A DNA stretch of 64,000 bases from Silurus meridionalis (GCF_014805685.1 NC_060911.1:6853212-6917211), one strand, 5' to 3'; positions 1 through 12,145 are shown, counted from the stretch's first letter. Notes: a model not told the origin generated them from the letters alone. A program made the numbers and translations.

Positions 1-19
1 AAAAATCACATCTAAAAGG

Positions 20-39
20 AAAAAAAAAAAAAAAAAAAA
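20..39. repeat. poly(A) tract
   Basis: A run of 20 A residues at the left edge of the window. It could be a retroposon tail, but the preceding sequence is too short to tell. Confidence 0.9.
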
Positions 40-273
40 TCGCATCTCTGACATGGGAGAATCGCAACCAGCTTTTTTTTTTCTGTTTAGCTACAACACA
101 TGGCTATACACAATTTGTTAAAAGTAAGAAACTCACATTTAACTAGCAATATTTGACATTTTTTGTTACAATAATTGTCTTCTATATAATATTTTGTGTG
201 CATGAAGATGGTCAAAAGAAAGATTTAATTAGTTATGAATAAAAAAAAAAAGGCAGATTTTGGTGAAAACCTA

Positions 274-569
274 CACTATATGAACAAGTTTGTGGACACC
301 TGACCATAATATTAGTATGTGCTTTTTGAAGGTCCTATTCTAGTCCACTGTCATCCCAAAGGTGTTTAGTAGAGTTGAGATCAGAGCTCTGTAGCAGGCC
401 ACTCGAGATTGAGAATCTTTAGTTAACTCCAATTGTGCACAGGGGCATAATGCTGAAACAGTGCTACCACACTCAAAGACCCTCAATACCAATGTGTACC
501 TCCATCTTTGTGGTAACAGTTTGAGGAAGAACTACCTTCAGCTGTCCCGATAATTTTGTCCATATAGTA
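274..569 (-). mobile_element. Tc1/mariner-like remnant, family B, internally deleted
   Basis: The left end reads ACTATATGAACAAG and the right end TTTTGTCCATATAGTA. These are near-perfect inverted ends flanked by TA, as expected for Tc1/mariner integration. The interior matches the other family B copies here (16008, 23577, 37951, 44203, 48788), for example the stretch around 505-535 about a TTGTGGTAACAGTTTG core. At about 300 bp it is far shorter than an autonomous element (about 1.3-1.6 kb) and encodes nothing intact. Orientation is set by comparison with the copy at 37951. Confidence 0.7.
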
Positions 570-873
570 TATTTATTAGTTCTTCTATGAGTTCTTTGGT
601 GGCATTTTCTAAACCAACATAAGGTAAAATTTCCTGGACTGGCAGATATTTTCTATCATTTATATGGGGATTTATGTGACATTAGAACTAAAGTATGTTA
701 ATGGTGGATAGGATTGAACAGATGGTTTTGTGGTAAATCAATCAGCACAATCTTATTTATACGACACACAGCTGCATGCCTGTGTGTGTATTTGTGTGTA
801 TAGGGATTGAGGAGGTATTGGCAGTGGTCAGTCCAGCACTGTTTGGCAATTTCCCTTCTTTTATCTTCCTTTT

Positions 874-986
<113 letters not shown>

Positions 987-1180
987 TTCAGTACCTTTTA
1001 CCTCCACACTGCTTTAGGAATGTTATCAGCCAAAACTAACACCACACAAAGGCACACACTGAGTGAGTAAGGCTTGACTTTTAACTTTCTTGGACATCAC
1101 TCAGAATTTAATTGAGGTCGTCTAAACAAGATATGATGGCGAGAGAGGGAAAAAGAAAAGCATTTTGCTCTCAGTCTTTC

Positions 1181-1184
<4 letters not shown>

Positions 1185-1212
<28 letters not shown>
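1185..1212. repeat. (AC)14 microsatellite
   Basis: A perfect AC array. Confidence 0.97.
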
Positions 1213-1215
<3 letters not shown>

Positions 1216-1749
1216 TTCAAGCCTTTCCAGATTTAGCTCTCACACATCCGACACACACCGAGGACTGGTATGTGAAACATCTATAGCAAACAGGGGTGTG
1301 ATTGCATATTAACACAATGGTGTACCGCAATATTAAATATGAATATTTCAGATTTTTTTTTCAATTACATCAAGTGTTTAAAACGTGATTTATATCACAG
1401 CGGTACATTTCAGCATGAGGTAGTGAAGAGTTTAACAATGAGCATAGCATCTGATTTGAATTAAAGCCAGAGCAAAGGTACAGGCCATAATGTAGAAAAT
1501 AATCAACACCTTCTGAACAACCAAAATTGAGAATTCAACAGCCCTTGTGTTTAACTGCATAAATAATGTTAGCAACTACATTACATAAAAAAAGTGTGCA
1601 ATAATTCCAGTGCAATAATAATAATAGTTTCATTCTGTTACACATTTAATTTCACTTAACATGTATATTGATTTAAATATTATTTTTATTTTTATTGATA
1701 TTTTATTGTTTATAATAAAATGATATTTTATTTCAAAATTTTTATTTCT

Positions 1750-1826
1750 TTACTTAAATTTTACTGTGAGCAACTGCAACACAACAATTTTCTTATGGTA
1801 TCAATAAAGTATTCTGATTCTGAATA
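1750..1826 (+). mobile_element. CR1/L2-like LINE 3' tail
   Basis: The string ATCAATAAAGTATTCTGATT followed by a short GATTCT direct repeat is the typical 3' terminus of fish CR1/L2-type non-LTR elements, which end in short tandem repeats rather than poly(A). Only the tail survives. The flanks are AT-rich and uninformative. Confidence 0.55.
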
Positions 1827-2502
1827 GAGGTGCTGGATTGGCAATATATTTGCCAGTTTTGTTAAACTGCAATGGTTTCTGCAGGTTTCACCAAAAAGTC
1901 AAATGTATGACTTTTTAAGCCCTTTTTTAAGACCATTAAGAATGAAATGTAAGACCTATATAATGACATCAAAAACACAAACACAAATATAGTGTTAGCA
2001 ACTGTTCTTAACTGAGCCCTAAATTCATTTCTTTAAAGTATCAATAAACTTGCACTTCCAAATAGCTGAACATTTTTCATAATAATACATTTTACGTCTG
2101 AGGTAAAATCCAAAAAAGATTAGTGCCAACAACAAAAAGCTGATTTGTGGTCGTAATACGGCGAATTATATTTGGACTAGCAAAATAAAGGACTAAAACA
2201 GCATGGAAACAACCAAAAACAAAAGTATTTTTAAGTGCTAAAGACAGCATTTCAATGAGCATTAAAGGCAGCATTGCAGGGACATCAGAAAATTATGACC
2301 TTTTTAAAATTATTTTTCACCTACAACAGCAACATTTTAATTTTATTTTCAAGACCCTGCAAAAACCGTGTAGACAATATACATGCTAGATGTTTTATAA
2401 TAGCTGACACGATATAATTGCGAATTTTAGGTGATAGGCTAAATTTTATTACTGAGTTTTGTTGCCCTATATGACTATTTTTCTATTTCTACATTATGTT
2501 CA

Positions 2503-2640
2503 AGGTTCAACATTTTTATTTGTCAATGCCACCATATGTGCAGACATACAGAGGAAAGGAAATACAGTTTCTTTTCTCTCTCAAGTGTTTACATTGTCAA
2601 TGCAATATAGAAAGTTTGTATAAGCAGTCAGTGCAATATA
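2503..2640 (-). mobile_element. Possible LINE 3' end
   Basis: On the minus strand the segment reads as a CACATATGGTGGCATTGACA core followed by AATAAAAATG. This resembles the 3' terminus of CR1/L2-like elements. There is no coding remnant. The call rests on resemblance only. Confidence 0.35.
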
Positions 2641-2758
2641 GAACAGATTTTGTGTGAGGTAACAGCAGTGTTCTATCCTATGAAAAGTCCAAACAAAGTG
2701 AACAGGAAGCCATTTAGAATTGTAAGAAATGAAAGAATTAGTCTAATGACAGTAAAAA

Positions 2759-2759
<1 letters not shown>

Positions 2760-2823
<64 letters not shown>
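2760..2823. repeat. Compound (AC)n(AT)n microsatellite
   Basis: About 10 bp of AC followed by about 54 bp of AT. Read-through gives IYIYIY frames on both strands. Confidence 0.97.
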
Positions 2824-2827
<4 letters not shown>

Positions 2828-2899
2828 TTCTGAATCTATGGCAGGTAGTTAAGTCTGGTAAATTGTTCACAATTGTTAAAATGTAACATTTCTTTATGA

Positions 2900-5450
2900 C
2901 TGAATAATTTGTGCCGACGGAAATATTTGACAGCTAGAGGATATTAATGTGTGCAATGGTACTTGTCTGATCGATGGCCTGTATCAGTTTTAGGGCTTGT
3001 GTGGTCCCTGGGCAAGAATAGTAAGGCAATTAAGAAGAATTTAGGTCTAGTTTAGCTTGTGGTATTACAAAATACACAAAGGATTGTGGATAATTTGCCA
3101 CATGTGGAACAATGCTAAAAGCTCCTGTCAATTTCCGCAATTTCAGATGTTTCTGCTGGTCAGTTACTTTTGGACATTTCTGTTTGTGTTTCCAATTTGT
3201 ACGAAATAAAGCACGAGTAGCATGTTCTCTAGCCTGTAGGGATGAAAACAAAGCAGTGTGCTATGACTGACAAGCCTCTCCTGGCAGATCCAACTCCTCC
3301 TGCTGATATTTTTAACCAGACCCTCATCCGGCAGCTACAAAGCCATGATTTGATACCAATTACGGGCTCAAAGCCCCTCATATTTACTTACATAATACAC
3401 ACCAGAAATTAGCAATACATGCAAATTAAACGGGATTTCATGTGTAATCATAGCTCCTTTGTCTCAGTGAGCATCCAACAGCATGAAACCAGGGCCGCTA
3501 TGCAAATTCGTGAGGCTGTCACTTTACTCGAGTGCTGCCAACAAACTAATCTGACCCATTTAGAAAACAAAGGCTGAAAAATAGAACTTCCCTTTCAACT
3601 ATTTATCCTGCAGGAAAGTGGAAATAGTGAAAGAAGGAAAAAGGTGCTGGGGGGTAAATGGACACAAAATTGGTATTTTTGGCGTGTCCTGGTCATACAT
3701 AATTTATTCGGTGCTATTACAATCTACTTTCCTGCAAGCAGCAACTTTCATGTCATGTCTTTGTGACAGCATGGCAATCTCATTACCATTTCCCCAGTGA
3801 TCTGTTGTTGGCTTTCTAATGGTACATGATGCTGGGAAGACATCAACTTTGCAAGTTTGAGTTGAGTTGACAACTCCAAGAATAGCCTCTTCAATCCGCA
3901 GTATTCTTCGGTTTACAGCATTGGCCAACAAACCACTGCAGAACACAACTGTTTTCTACACAATCAACCAAAATAGATTATATCACGCTTTCTTACCACC
4001 ACAATGTGCTACACATGAAACAAGCCTCAGCAGGCACTCCATCCAGACCAAGCCCATCCAGGTAGCACACTGATACTGCACCAGTGTTTGGCGAACATCA
4101 GTCATCCCTTGTTGCCAGCAACAGACTCATAGACACATTGAAATCCACTTTGCCAGGTTGAAGAAACAGATGCAGAGTTGTTAGGAAAATAGTATCTTTT
4201 GCACTAATTGGCCCAACAAGTTGGCACATCACATTGCTGCAATGGTGAGGGCCAACATTGCCACTCAAAACAAATGTTTAATCAACATCATGGTGCTTCC
4301 TAGATAAACATGTTTTAATGAAAAGGTTATAAATCTCCTATGTGGTTTGTTGAAGCTTCAAATTTAGTCAGAAATTTGCCCCCCTGACACAGAGCTGTAT
4401 GATGGCTCGTGGAGTATATGCCGGCTCGCAGCGCCACAACACACTTTCGTGTTTACAGGTTTTGATTAGTTTGTGTTTAACGGCTTGTGTCTGTTGTCGC
4501 TTTATAACAGAATAAGTTCAGTTTTCTGCATTTACCATGCCTTTTTCCAATTGTATTACATGATGAATCAAATCAAATGAATAAATACACAGATAATGCT
4601 AGCATTGCTGCTGAACCTGTTCAGAAAAAAATAACAAGTGGTTGACTAAAGGTCAACAATACAGGATATTACAGAGAAATTATTCAGCGTTTCAGGCGCT
4701 TTTTAGAATAATATCAATTATTAATCATTTGTGAAGGAGAACTGAAGCCTCCTACATCATAAATACAGCGTAATACAGCAACATTTACCTCAGAATTTAC
4801 ACAGGAAAGTGTACTCTGAGGAAACTTCGCCTCCTGACACACCCATTTTATCACACAGTGAGTCTGGGAATTGAAAAAAATAAGTGTAGTCATCCTTTTG
4901 CTACTTCATGTTTTCATGATAATATTTCAGGCGAGATCAAGGATCCAGACTGACGTCTCCCTGTGACTAAGCATCACAGACACAAGCTGTACTGCTGTCA
5001 CACAAACACAACCAACTAACAACAAACAACAAACCGACAAGAAAGCTAAACTCCCACTCGTCGCCCCGGCAGATTTTTCTCTCGCTGTCTGTCTCACTTT
5101 GAAGCCGAGCGTGTGCGCATTGTCTAGCGGTGAACAGATCTTTGGGACACAAACACTTCCCTATGGCCAATAGCACAGTGAAACGAGGAGGGAGAAAAAG
5201 AACAGAGAGTGAGGGAGTGAGAGGAAGAATAAGAGTGGAGGACCTCATACATTAAAAAAAATTTGGTAGGAATAAAACATAGCAGGGAGTAAAGGCAAAT
5301 AAACTAGTTGACAAGTTCATTCCTTTCATACAACCACAGTTTGTTAACATTCGGTTAACAAACCATGTGTCCATGAATGTGGATATTTCCAGTTTCGTTT
5401 TTATTTCAGTTACATTCATAGTTACGTTAATCAATTATGCATTCTGTGTG
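2900..5450. other. Unique AT-rich sequence, no gene seen
   Basis: No recognisable exon, RNA gene or repeat family. Frames up to 93 codons (for example 4967-5248 on the minus strand) have no recognisable domain. The part at 3260-3540 carries two octamer-like ATGCAAAT motifs (about 3419 and 3500) and has the look of a conserved non-coding element. The part at 5040-5240 is relatively GC-rich, with a CCAAT-type motif near 5166. Confidence 0.5.
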
Positions 5451-6165
5451 GTAGACCAACAGCCGGTCAGCCCCAACATTAAAACTGCTGACAGCTGAAG
5501 TGAATAGCATTGATTATCGCACTATAATAGCACCTGTGATGGAAGATGGAATATATGAGGCCATCAATTCTCAAAGTTAATGTGTTGCAAGAAGAAAAAA
5601 TAGACAAGCCTAAAGATCTAAGCAACTTTTTTTAAAGGGTATTAAATTGTATAAATGTTAAATGGCTGTGTCTAAGCATCTCCAAAACAGCAGGTCTTTT
5701 GGGATGTTCCTATTATGCACTAGAAATAATCATTGACAAAAAGAAGGACAACCCATGAACCAGCAAAAGGGGGTCTAATATGACAGAAAAGCTACCAAAT
5801 TGCTGTTGCTATTATATAAATGCGTCAGAGCATGTGTGCATCACAGATTGGGTCATTCAAAGTGCTCGTTCTGACCCGTGTCCATCACCAAAAGCGCCAA
5901 TATGGGGAATGTGAGTATCAGAACTAAACCATGTAGCACTGGAAGAAGTGTGGTTTGATATATCAGGCTTTCTTTTCCATCATGTGGATGTGGGGCACAT
6001 GTGCATTGCTTACTTGATAAAGAAATGACACCAGGTTGCATTACCTGAAGATGACAAGCTGGCGGAGGCAATATGATGGTCTATGTAATGGGTTCTGGCA
6101 TTCATGTAGATGTTGCTTCGAATGTAGGTGTTACACATACCACCTAATAAAAAATTGCTGCAGAC

Positions 6166-6613
6166 GAGGGATAGTAAGATTCACCGATTTGCATCAGTGC
6201 ATCGGCATAAAAAATGAACAACGTGATGCGTCGATTTAAAAAGTGTGCCACGGATACAAGCTGGCATTTCAATTCAGAATTTACGGTTATAAATGACTTG
6301 CTACAACCTTAAATACGATCTGGAGATAATACTGCTAGAAGAGTGACCCGCGATTTGGAATCGTGAGGAAGAACAGTCTGCGCGGGAGTTGTGTGAGTGT
6401 AGATAGAGGTGAGATGCACCGTTTAATCCGCTGTGGCTAATGTACGAGTTTCACCTCCTGATGTTCAATAAACTAAGTGTTGTGATCTCACAAAGACCTT
6501 GTCGGTGTCCTAAATGCAGTGGTGATAAACTAATCGACAGAACAAAGCCAAGATTGCATGAAGGTGTGTGAGGTAAGAACAGTGAAGCTAGCGTATGACG
6601 CCACGCATGTTTT

Positions 6614-6668
<55 letters not shown>

Positions 6669-7041
6669 CTTATTATATAGTAACCATATATTAATATTTA
6701 TTCATTTATTTATTAGTAGATCGAGGCGCTATACTTTTATTATTAACAAAGCAACCAATCATTTGTGACCAATATTTTAGATGTGATTGACTAAACTGTT
6801 TCTCAAGTAAACTTAAGTAAATTTATGATTTGCTGTCTGTCTGCATCAAAGAAACAAAAGCAAATTATCTGTACCATATTGAATTTGAAAGAATGATATT
6901 TTTCCATTGCATGGTATTGCAGTGAATTGCACAAAATCGCATCGCATATGTAGCTGCTTCATATTTTTTATGTATCTCATCATTGGCTATGCATCAAAAT
7001 GCGAATCGCATCGGCCTCAGTTATGGAGATGCTCATCCCTA
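6166..7041. mobile_element. hAT-like non-autonomous DNA transposon nested in the Tc1 copy
   Basis: The host Tc1 sequence is interrupted after CTGCAGAC (6158-6165) and resumes with TTGCAGAC (7042-7049), an 8-bp duplication with one mismatch, which is the hAT hallmark. The inserted 876 bp starts GAGGGATAG and ends ATCCCTA, so the termini are inverted copies of TAGGGAT. Subterminal GCATCGG-type motifs near 6200 and 7010 are also inverted. There is no coding capacity. A 48-bp (AT)n array (6617-6664) lies inside it. Confidence 0.75.
6617..6664. repeat. (AT)24 microsatellite
   Basis: A perfect AT array inside the nested hAT-like element. Confidence 0.97.
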
Positions 7042-7305
7042 TTGCAGACCAAGTACATATCTAATAGTAGTAGCCTCTGAGCAGGCCAATACTCCCTTCC
7101 ACACTGCAAAAACAGTTCATGGAATAGAATGAAGCACGTGAAACGGGTTCAAGGTGTTGACTTGGCCTCCAAACTCCCCAAATCTCAATCCAATCAAGCA
7201 TCTGTAGGGTGTACTGGACAATCAAGTTTGATCTTGTGGAGTGAAGGCCTCAACAAGGCAGAACTGTTTTAATGACAATATTAGGCAGGTAGTTTAATGA
7301 TATAG

Positions 7306-7556
7306 CTAATAATTATGAGTGAAAACGAGAAAAGCGGAATAAAAGGACAAGCAGGAAAACATGAAAGAAATGTGAATTTAAATCTCTCTACTTAATAAAG
7401 CTTTTAACCTGTCATTTTGAATAACTTTCTAAAAACCCACAGACACCAATTTCAGTCCTTCAGCAGGGAAGACACACCTGAGCCTTGTCTACTGTCTGAC
7501 ATATTCCTGTTTTTGTAGGTTTTATCTGAGATCTTTCTCTTTTTCTCTCTCTCTTA

Positions 7557-7608
<52 letters not shown>

Positions 7609-8227
7609 TCCCTCTTCAGTACAGGAACTCCTTCACCATTTGCTCCTCTTTTCTATTTCTATCTCACCCTTCACATTTACGTCCATTCTGTTTTCCAAAA
7701 GACAAAAAAGTAGAAAGGGGTGTGAGCTAGTCACAGGGAGTGCAAGAAGGTCAGTTGACTTCCACCGATATTGCTTTTCTTATCCACCAGATGTATTAAT
7801 GAGGAGATGAGGAAAGTGCAGCAGTTCACCAGCAGGCAGCAAAACACTTTCCTTTTGTCCGATGCTGCATTGAATTCCAAACTGTACCTTCTGTTATTTT
7901 CTATAACACAGCAGCAATTACACACAAAACCCTGTATTGTTCCAGTGCCTCATAAACAAATTTTTTAAAAAGCGATATGGTGACGTTTTCTAAAATGAGT
8001 TTCCAGCATCAGCAGTTTCTAACACAAAGCTGCAAGAACTTTAAGGAACTAAAGTGCTTTAGTAAAAGACACTTAAAGATGTGATTTTGCTGGAAAAAAA
8101 TCTCCTTCAGAGTAGCAACACTGCTTCAGAGTCATTAATTAGCTTTCTGTAACAGCATGCCGTGTTGAATTCCTTACACATAAAATGTTACATAGATTGG
8201 TCTTCATAGCATGACTTGACAGTGTTC

Positions 8228-8229
<2 letters not shown>
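7306..8229. other. Unique sequence with a (CA)n array, no gene seen
   Basis: AT-rich DNA with no exon, RNA gene or further transposon ends that I can recognise. Overlapping frames of about 64 codons on both strands at 7731-7968 show no recognisable domain. Confidence 0.5.
7561..7605. repeat. (CA)22 microsatellite
   Basis: A perfect CA array preceded by a CTCTCT-rich stretch. Confidence 0.97.

Positions 8230-8267
<38 letters not shown>
8230..8267. repeat. (TTA)n microsatellite
   Basis: About 12 trinucleotide units with a single interruption at the right end. Confidence 0.95.
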
Positions 8268-8382
8268 GTTGTATTATTGTCTCATTGTAGATACAATTAT
8301 TTTGGATTTTAAAATACCACATTATAATTATTCCATAACTTGATTTAGTTTTTAAGTACTGATGGTATGAACAAGTGGTGTT

Positions 8383-8410
8383 TGTGTGTGTTTGTGTGTG
8401 TGTGTGTGTG
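8383..8410. repeat. (TG)n microsatellite, imperfect
   Basis: TG units interrupted once by TTT and followed by GGTGGGTGGTGG. Confidence 0.9.
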
Positions 8411-8532
8411 GGTGGGTGGTGGTTATCCATGAAAAATTGTTAGATCACCTTGTAATAAAGTTATGATGAAATAAATCATATTAATCCTAAATCAATCAAA
8501 GATACTGACATTGACAATTTATCTTTAGAAGG

Positions 8533-8557
8533 ACACACACACACACACACACACACA
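8533..8557. repeat. (AC)12 microsatellite
   Basis: A perfect AC array. Confidence 0.96.
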
Positions 8558-8606
8558 GTAATAATAGCTATACTGTAAAATTATGTAAGGCAAAATAAAA
8601 CAGAAA

Positions 8607-8609
<3 letters not shown>

Positions 8610-8679
<70 letters not shown>
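8610..8679. repeat. (AT)35 microsatellite
   Basis: A perfect AT array about 70 bp long. Confidence 0.97.
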
Positions 8680-8683
<4 letters not shown>

Positions 8684-9011
8684 TATATAAAATGATCTCC
8701 CGCTTTCCCGCGGTTCGAATCTCGTGCCCCCTGTTTTATTACGGAATTGCATTTGCTACATAACTAATTCATTTGGCTGATTTTTCCGGTCTCTCGCGGA
8801 TAGCAACATAGACTAAAAAACTTAGAGGGAATTGTTTATATGGGGTTTTAAGCTAAAAAAAATGAAATTTATAAAAAAAAAAAAATTAATAAAAAAAAGG
8901 TAAAAAGTTAATACAGTACTGTATACATAAAATAGCATTTTTGGGGTGGCGTCCGTTTATCGATTTTTTTCCGTTTATCGAGGGCGGTTTTGTAACGTAA
9001 CCTCCGCTATA

Positions 9012-9040
9012 ATATATATATATATATATATGTGTGTATA
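9012..9040. repeat. (AT)n(TG)n short microsatellite
   Basis: About 20 bp of AT followed by TGTGTGTATATA. Confidence 0.85.
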
Positions 9041-9080
9041 TAGGCTCAGTTGATGTAAGGCAAAGTAAAACAGACACTAA

Positions 9081-10419
9081 CTAACCATCAGTTTGGTGGT
9101 GAATGTTGTCAATAACAGTGAATGTTGTGTAATAATGAATGGTGTTTGGTGGTGAAGGGTGGTGTTTGACTGTAATTGTTAAAAAGTGAATGTTCAGTGA
9201 AAGTCTGACTGTTTATGGTGATTTAATGGTGATCAGTTGCTTCATCAAACATTCAAAGTTTATATTGTTCACTATGCACTTTTCAGAAGAGTGACAGTAA
9301 ATGGGAGTCGAAGACATGCACACTTCCCTTTGGCTCCAGAGTGGACATTTCTACTGAAATTCACTCTTACTCCCTGGTAAGGATTGTAAGATTGGAAATA
9401 TTGTGCATTTAGGGCATTGATCATATGTGGTATTGTGAGATTTTGCTTATTACATGTTGATTAAACAAATAAAGAAAAGTAATTGTATCTTTTTCTTTGT
9501 GTTTAGAAAAATAAAAGGCCATTTTCTCCTTTTTCTGTGTTTAATATTAAAATTAATATTTTATAAATAAAAGGAATAAAGCCATTTCCTTTGATTTTAA
9601 ATCCGTTTCTGTCGGCTTCTGTTCTATCGATCCGTATTCTTTCTCTCTTTTTCAACTCGGCTACCCACCCACTGAGACCACAGCACTAATTATCAAGAAA
9701 ATCCACCTTAAAGACCAAACGCCATGCTGAGTGCTGCTACTCGACTCTGACAGCAACAAAGCATGGAAGGAAAAACAATTACAGAAAAGCGATGCGCACC
9801 AGTCCGAGGCGTATGAGCTCTACGCTGTTGTGTGTGTAAATATATATATACGCATGCTCCGTGGGCAGGGTTAGGAATGGGTCAGGCGTAGACTATCAGC
9901 TAAATTAGCCGCAGGAACAAACGAAGCAAAGAACAGTGTTGGAAAGCTGATAAATGTTTAATCCTCTTCACTCCTCATACGCTGCTCTTGTTCTCAGCTG
10001 AAAAGCCTTATTGTTGTGCAAAGAGCTGATTGACTTTATTCAGGGTTAAAAAGGGGGTTTTTATTCGCGAGTTGGTTAAAGACATTGAATCGTTTAAACA
10101 CAGCAATCACTATAATCCCCAAATTACACACAAAACCCAACATGTGACTCAAATAAACAGGTACATCTACGCCCTCTAATAAATGCACCCATTAATTCAA
10201 AGGGAAGTGGATTTAGTTTGGTATTTGAACTCATTCCACTTTTCTATTACAATTTGAACAGAATTGCAAAGAGAAAATTACCCAAGCAACTTTTTTTTTC
10301 CCCACTAGAACACACAAGATCTGGCTTAAAAAGCACTTCGTGATTAGAAGATGAGCTGAATCAGGATTTTGCCTGTCAAGGTTTTTAGCACTTTTTTGGT
10401 TAAACTTCAAGAAATGGAT

Positions 10420-10423
<4 letters not shown>
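9081..10423. other. Unique sequence, no gene seen
   Basis: The first 160 bp hold a degenerate run of GGTGGTGAATGTTG-like units. The rest is AT-rich with no exon, RNA gene or repeat family that I recognise. Confidence 0.45.

Positions 10424-10497
<74 letters not shown>
10424..10497. repeat. (AT)37 microsatellite
   Basis: A perfect AT array of about 74 bp. Confidence 0.97.
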
Positions 10498-10500
<3 letters not shown>

Positions 10501-10658
10501 TATTTGATGTTGATCTTAATCACAATGTTTCGACTCTCAATGTCTCAGGACTAGAAAATTCTCTTGTTGTTTAACTTTTGTTTTTTCATTCTCTTTTGTT
10601 TCACGTTGGAGGAATATTTTGCTCTTGTTTTTTCACAAACATGATTTTAAAGCAAACG

Positions 10659-10990
10659 TGTCAAGATCTTCCGGGCATGCGGCACGCACTTCCCGGGTCG
10701 GCGGCCATCTTGCCGTTTTTCCCGCACCTCCCGGTATTTAAGGACACCCAAGACTTTAACTCGAGCTAGATTCTCTTACTGGCTCCCTAGCCCATGAGAT
10801 TATTCTTTCCACCCAGCCAGCTCTGGTTCATGTTCCTGTTCTGCTCTGCCTCCCTAGTTACCCGGTTTATACTCTGGACTGTTTTTTGGTTTGTGTTTCT
10901 GCTCTGCCGATGTTTCTCTGTTTGCCCGCTCTCTAAATCTTTGTTTTTGCTTTTGCAGAAATGCGAGACCAAGAATGCAGTGCAAGATGA
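10659..10990 (+). mobile_element. Possible LTR fragment
   Basis: It begins TGTCAAGATCTTCCGGG and is GC-rich. A TATTTAAGG TATA-like box lies near 10735, followed by a pyrimidine-rich stretch of CTGTTCTGCTCTGCC type. This layout resembles fish Gypsy-type LTRs. I found no matching CA end with a target duplication, so it may be truncated or misidentified. Confidence 0.35.
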
Positions 10991-11179
10991 GACCATCTAC
11001 TGCTAATCGAGGTGACAAAGAAAGAGTGTGATTTATTAGTGACAGGTGACAGTCATGCGCCCAAAAAAATCCAGTTTTGTTTGATCAGGATTGTTTGTTT
11101 TGTTTGTAATAGTGAATTAAACGTAATAAACTGTACAAGAAACCTCCAGGTGGAATTCTGACAATTTTCACTTCATTTA

Positions 11180-11251
11180 AAATTCTGTAATGCTGCTTTG
11201 AGACAATGTCTGTTGTGAAAAGCGCTATAGAAATAAACTTGACTTGATTTA
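11180..11251 (+). mobile_element. L2-like LINE/SINE 3' tail
   Basis: The segment GCTGCTTTGAGACAATGTCT, then an AAGCGCTATAGAAATAAA stretch and a TTGACTTGA tail, is the common 3' end shared by fish L2-type LINEs and SINEs that borrow their tail. The same unit recurs at 28262-28384 and, in part, at 34838-35041, in the same orientation. Confidence 0.75.
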
Positions 11252-11542
11252 GTGGAAGAAAAAATTGAGCTGTAACCTATTGTCTACTGCTCTACAGTCA
11301 GCATCTACTATAGCACATACCACTAATACTATTAGATCAATTCTGTCAGAACCAGACAAGTAATGAGAGTTTATAGCTGTCAATCAAGACTGTATCCTGC
11401 ATCTCCAAATCAGCTGCACTTTATTCAAATGCATGGAAAAGCCCTACTAGACGACATTTCTGAACTGCAGACTAATAGAGAAATGCTATTATCTCCTTTC
11501 TTTTCTGCATTGCTGCGTACATTCTGATTATTGCTTTCAGAG

Positions 11543-11544
<2 letters not shown>

Positions 11545-11574
<30 letters not shown>
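11545..11574. repeat. (GT)15 microsatellite
   Basis: A perfect GT array. Confidence 0.96.
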
Positions 11575-11576
<2 letters not shown>

Positions 11577-12042
11577 ACAGCAGTATGGTGATGCAGTCAA
11601 GCCTTATTGAAGCTCAATGTAAATCTCACAGGGGTTTGTGTATGCCACATTTGCATGAGAAGAGCATATGTGCAAATACGGGTATAATCCCCATGATATG
11701 AAAAATTATAACCACATGACTGTGTGTGAGTGTGTGTGTGTGTCATGTTTTTATATCAAATTGGGAACCAAATGTCCCAAACTGCAGCTTTTATATGACG
11801 CGTTTCCTTTTCATTATTGATGGCGATATTAGAGTTTTTCAAGCACAGAATGTTTCCAAGAGTAAGGTTCTTACAGTTTCGGCTCTAGTCATCTGGCTAT
11901 GGATTCGACTGATATGATATTAGGCATTGATATAGGCTGTTTTTTATTCATGTGGTGATATCTGATAAGAACACTTGTACAATGCGGACTTCTTTTCTAT
12001 AATCTTTGAACTGAGGTTGTGGTATATGGTGTACTAGTAGTA

Positions 12043-12145
12043 GGGAGGAAGGTACTGGGAAAAACATGCAAACTCCAGACACATGGGGTGGAGGTGGAAT
12101 CTGAACCCCTAACCCCAGAGGTGTGAGGTTCTAGTGATCTCTAAA
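12043..12145 (-). mobile_element. Decayed tRNA-derived SINE
   Basis: On the minus strand the order is a CTCACACCTCTGG stretch, then GGGGTTCAGATTCC (a degenerate pol III B box), then TGGAGTTTGCATGTTTT. This is the typical head-to-body arrangement of a widespread fish SINE. The A-box end is too decayed to define, and no tail is visible. Confidence 0.6.

Larger units (their letters stand above)
5452..7305 (+). mobile_element. Decayed Tc1/mariner element, family A (longest copy), split by a hAT-like insertion
   Basis: The left end (GACCAACAGCCGGTCAG) and right end (CAATATTAGGCAGGT at 7276-7290) correspond to the inverted ends of the better-kept copies at 35428 and 44631. Between them, fragments align in order with a Tc1-type transposase: the helix-turn-helix region near 5675-5760, a middle part near 5860-6150, and after the insertion the catalytic-domain part that includes the codons of the conserved S-P-N-L-N-P-I motif near 7175-7200. 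The frame is broken many times and part of the N-terminal half is missing. Tc1 transposases cut and paste at TA using a DDE active site; this copy cannot. Confidence 0.75.
8583..9080. repeat. Segment bounded by a 28-bp direct repeat
   Basis: A 28-bp string beginning ATGTAAGGCAAA and ending ACTAA occurs at 8583-8610 and again at 9053-9080 with two mismatches. The 442 bp between them hold (AT)n arrays at both edges and a central part with no coding content. This could be a tandem duplication, or the mark of an insertion with a long duplication. I cannot decide between these. Confidence 0.7.

Noticed and set aside
5040..5250. Possible second promoter or exon on the minus strand
   Set aside because: There is a CCAAT-type motif and a 93-codon frame with a hydrophobic stretch, but no splice donor and no domain. 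This is too little to support a gene.
8705..8725. tRNA-like B box GGTTCGAATC
   Set aside because: No A box at the right distance and the flanks do not form a T arm, so neither a tRNA gene nor a SINE head can be supported.
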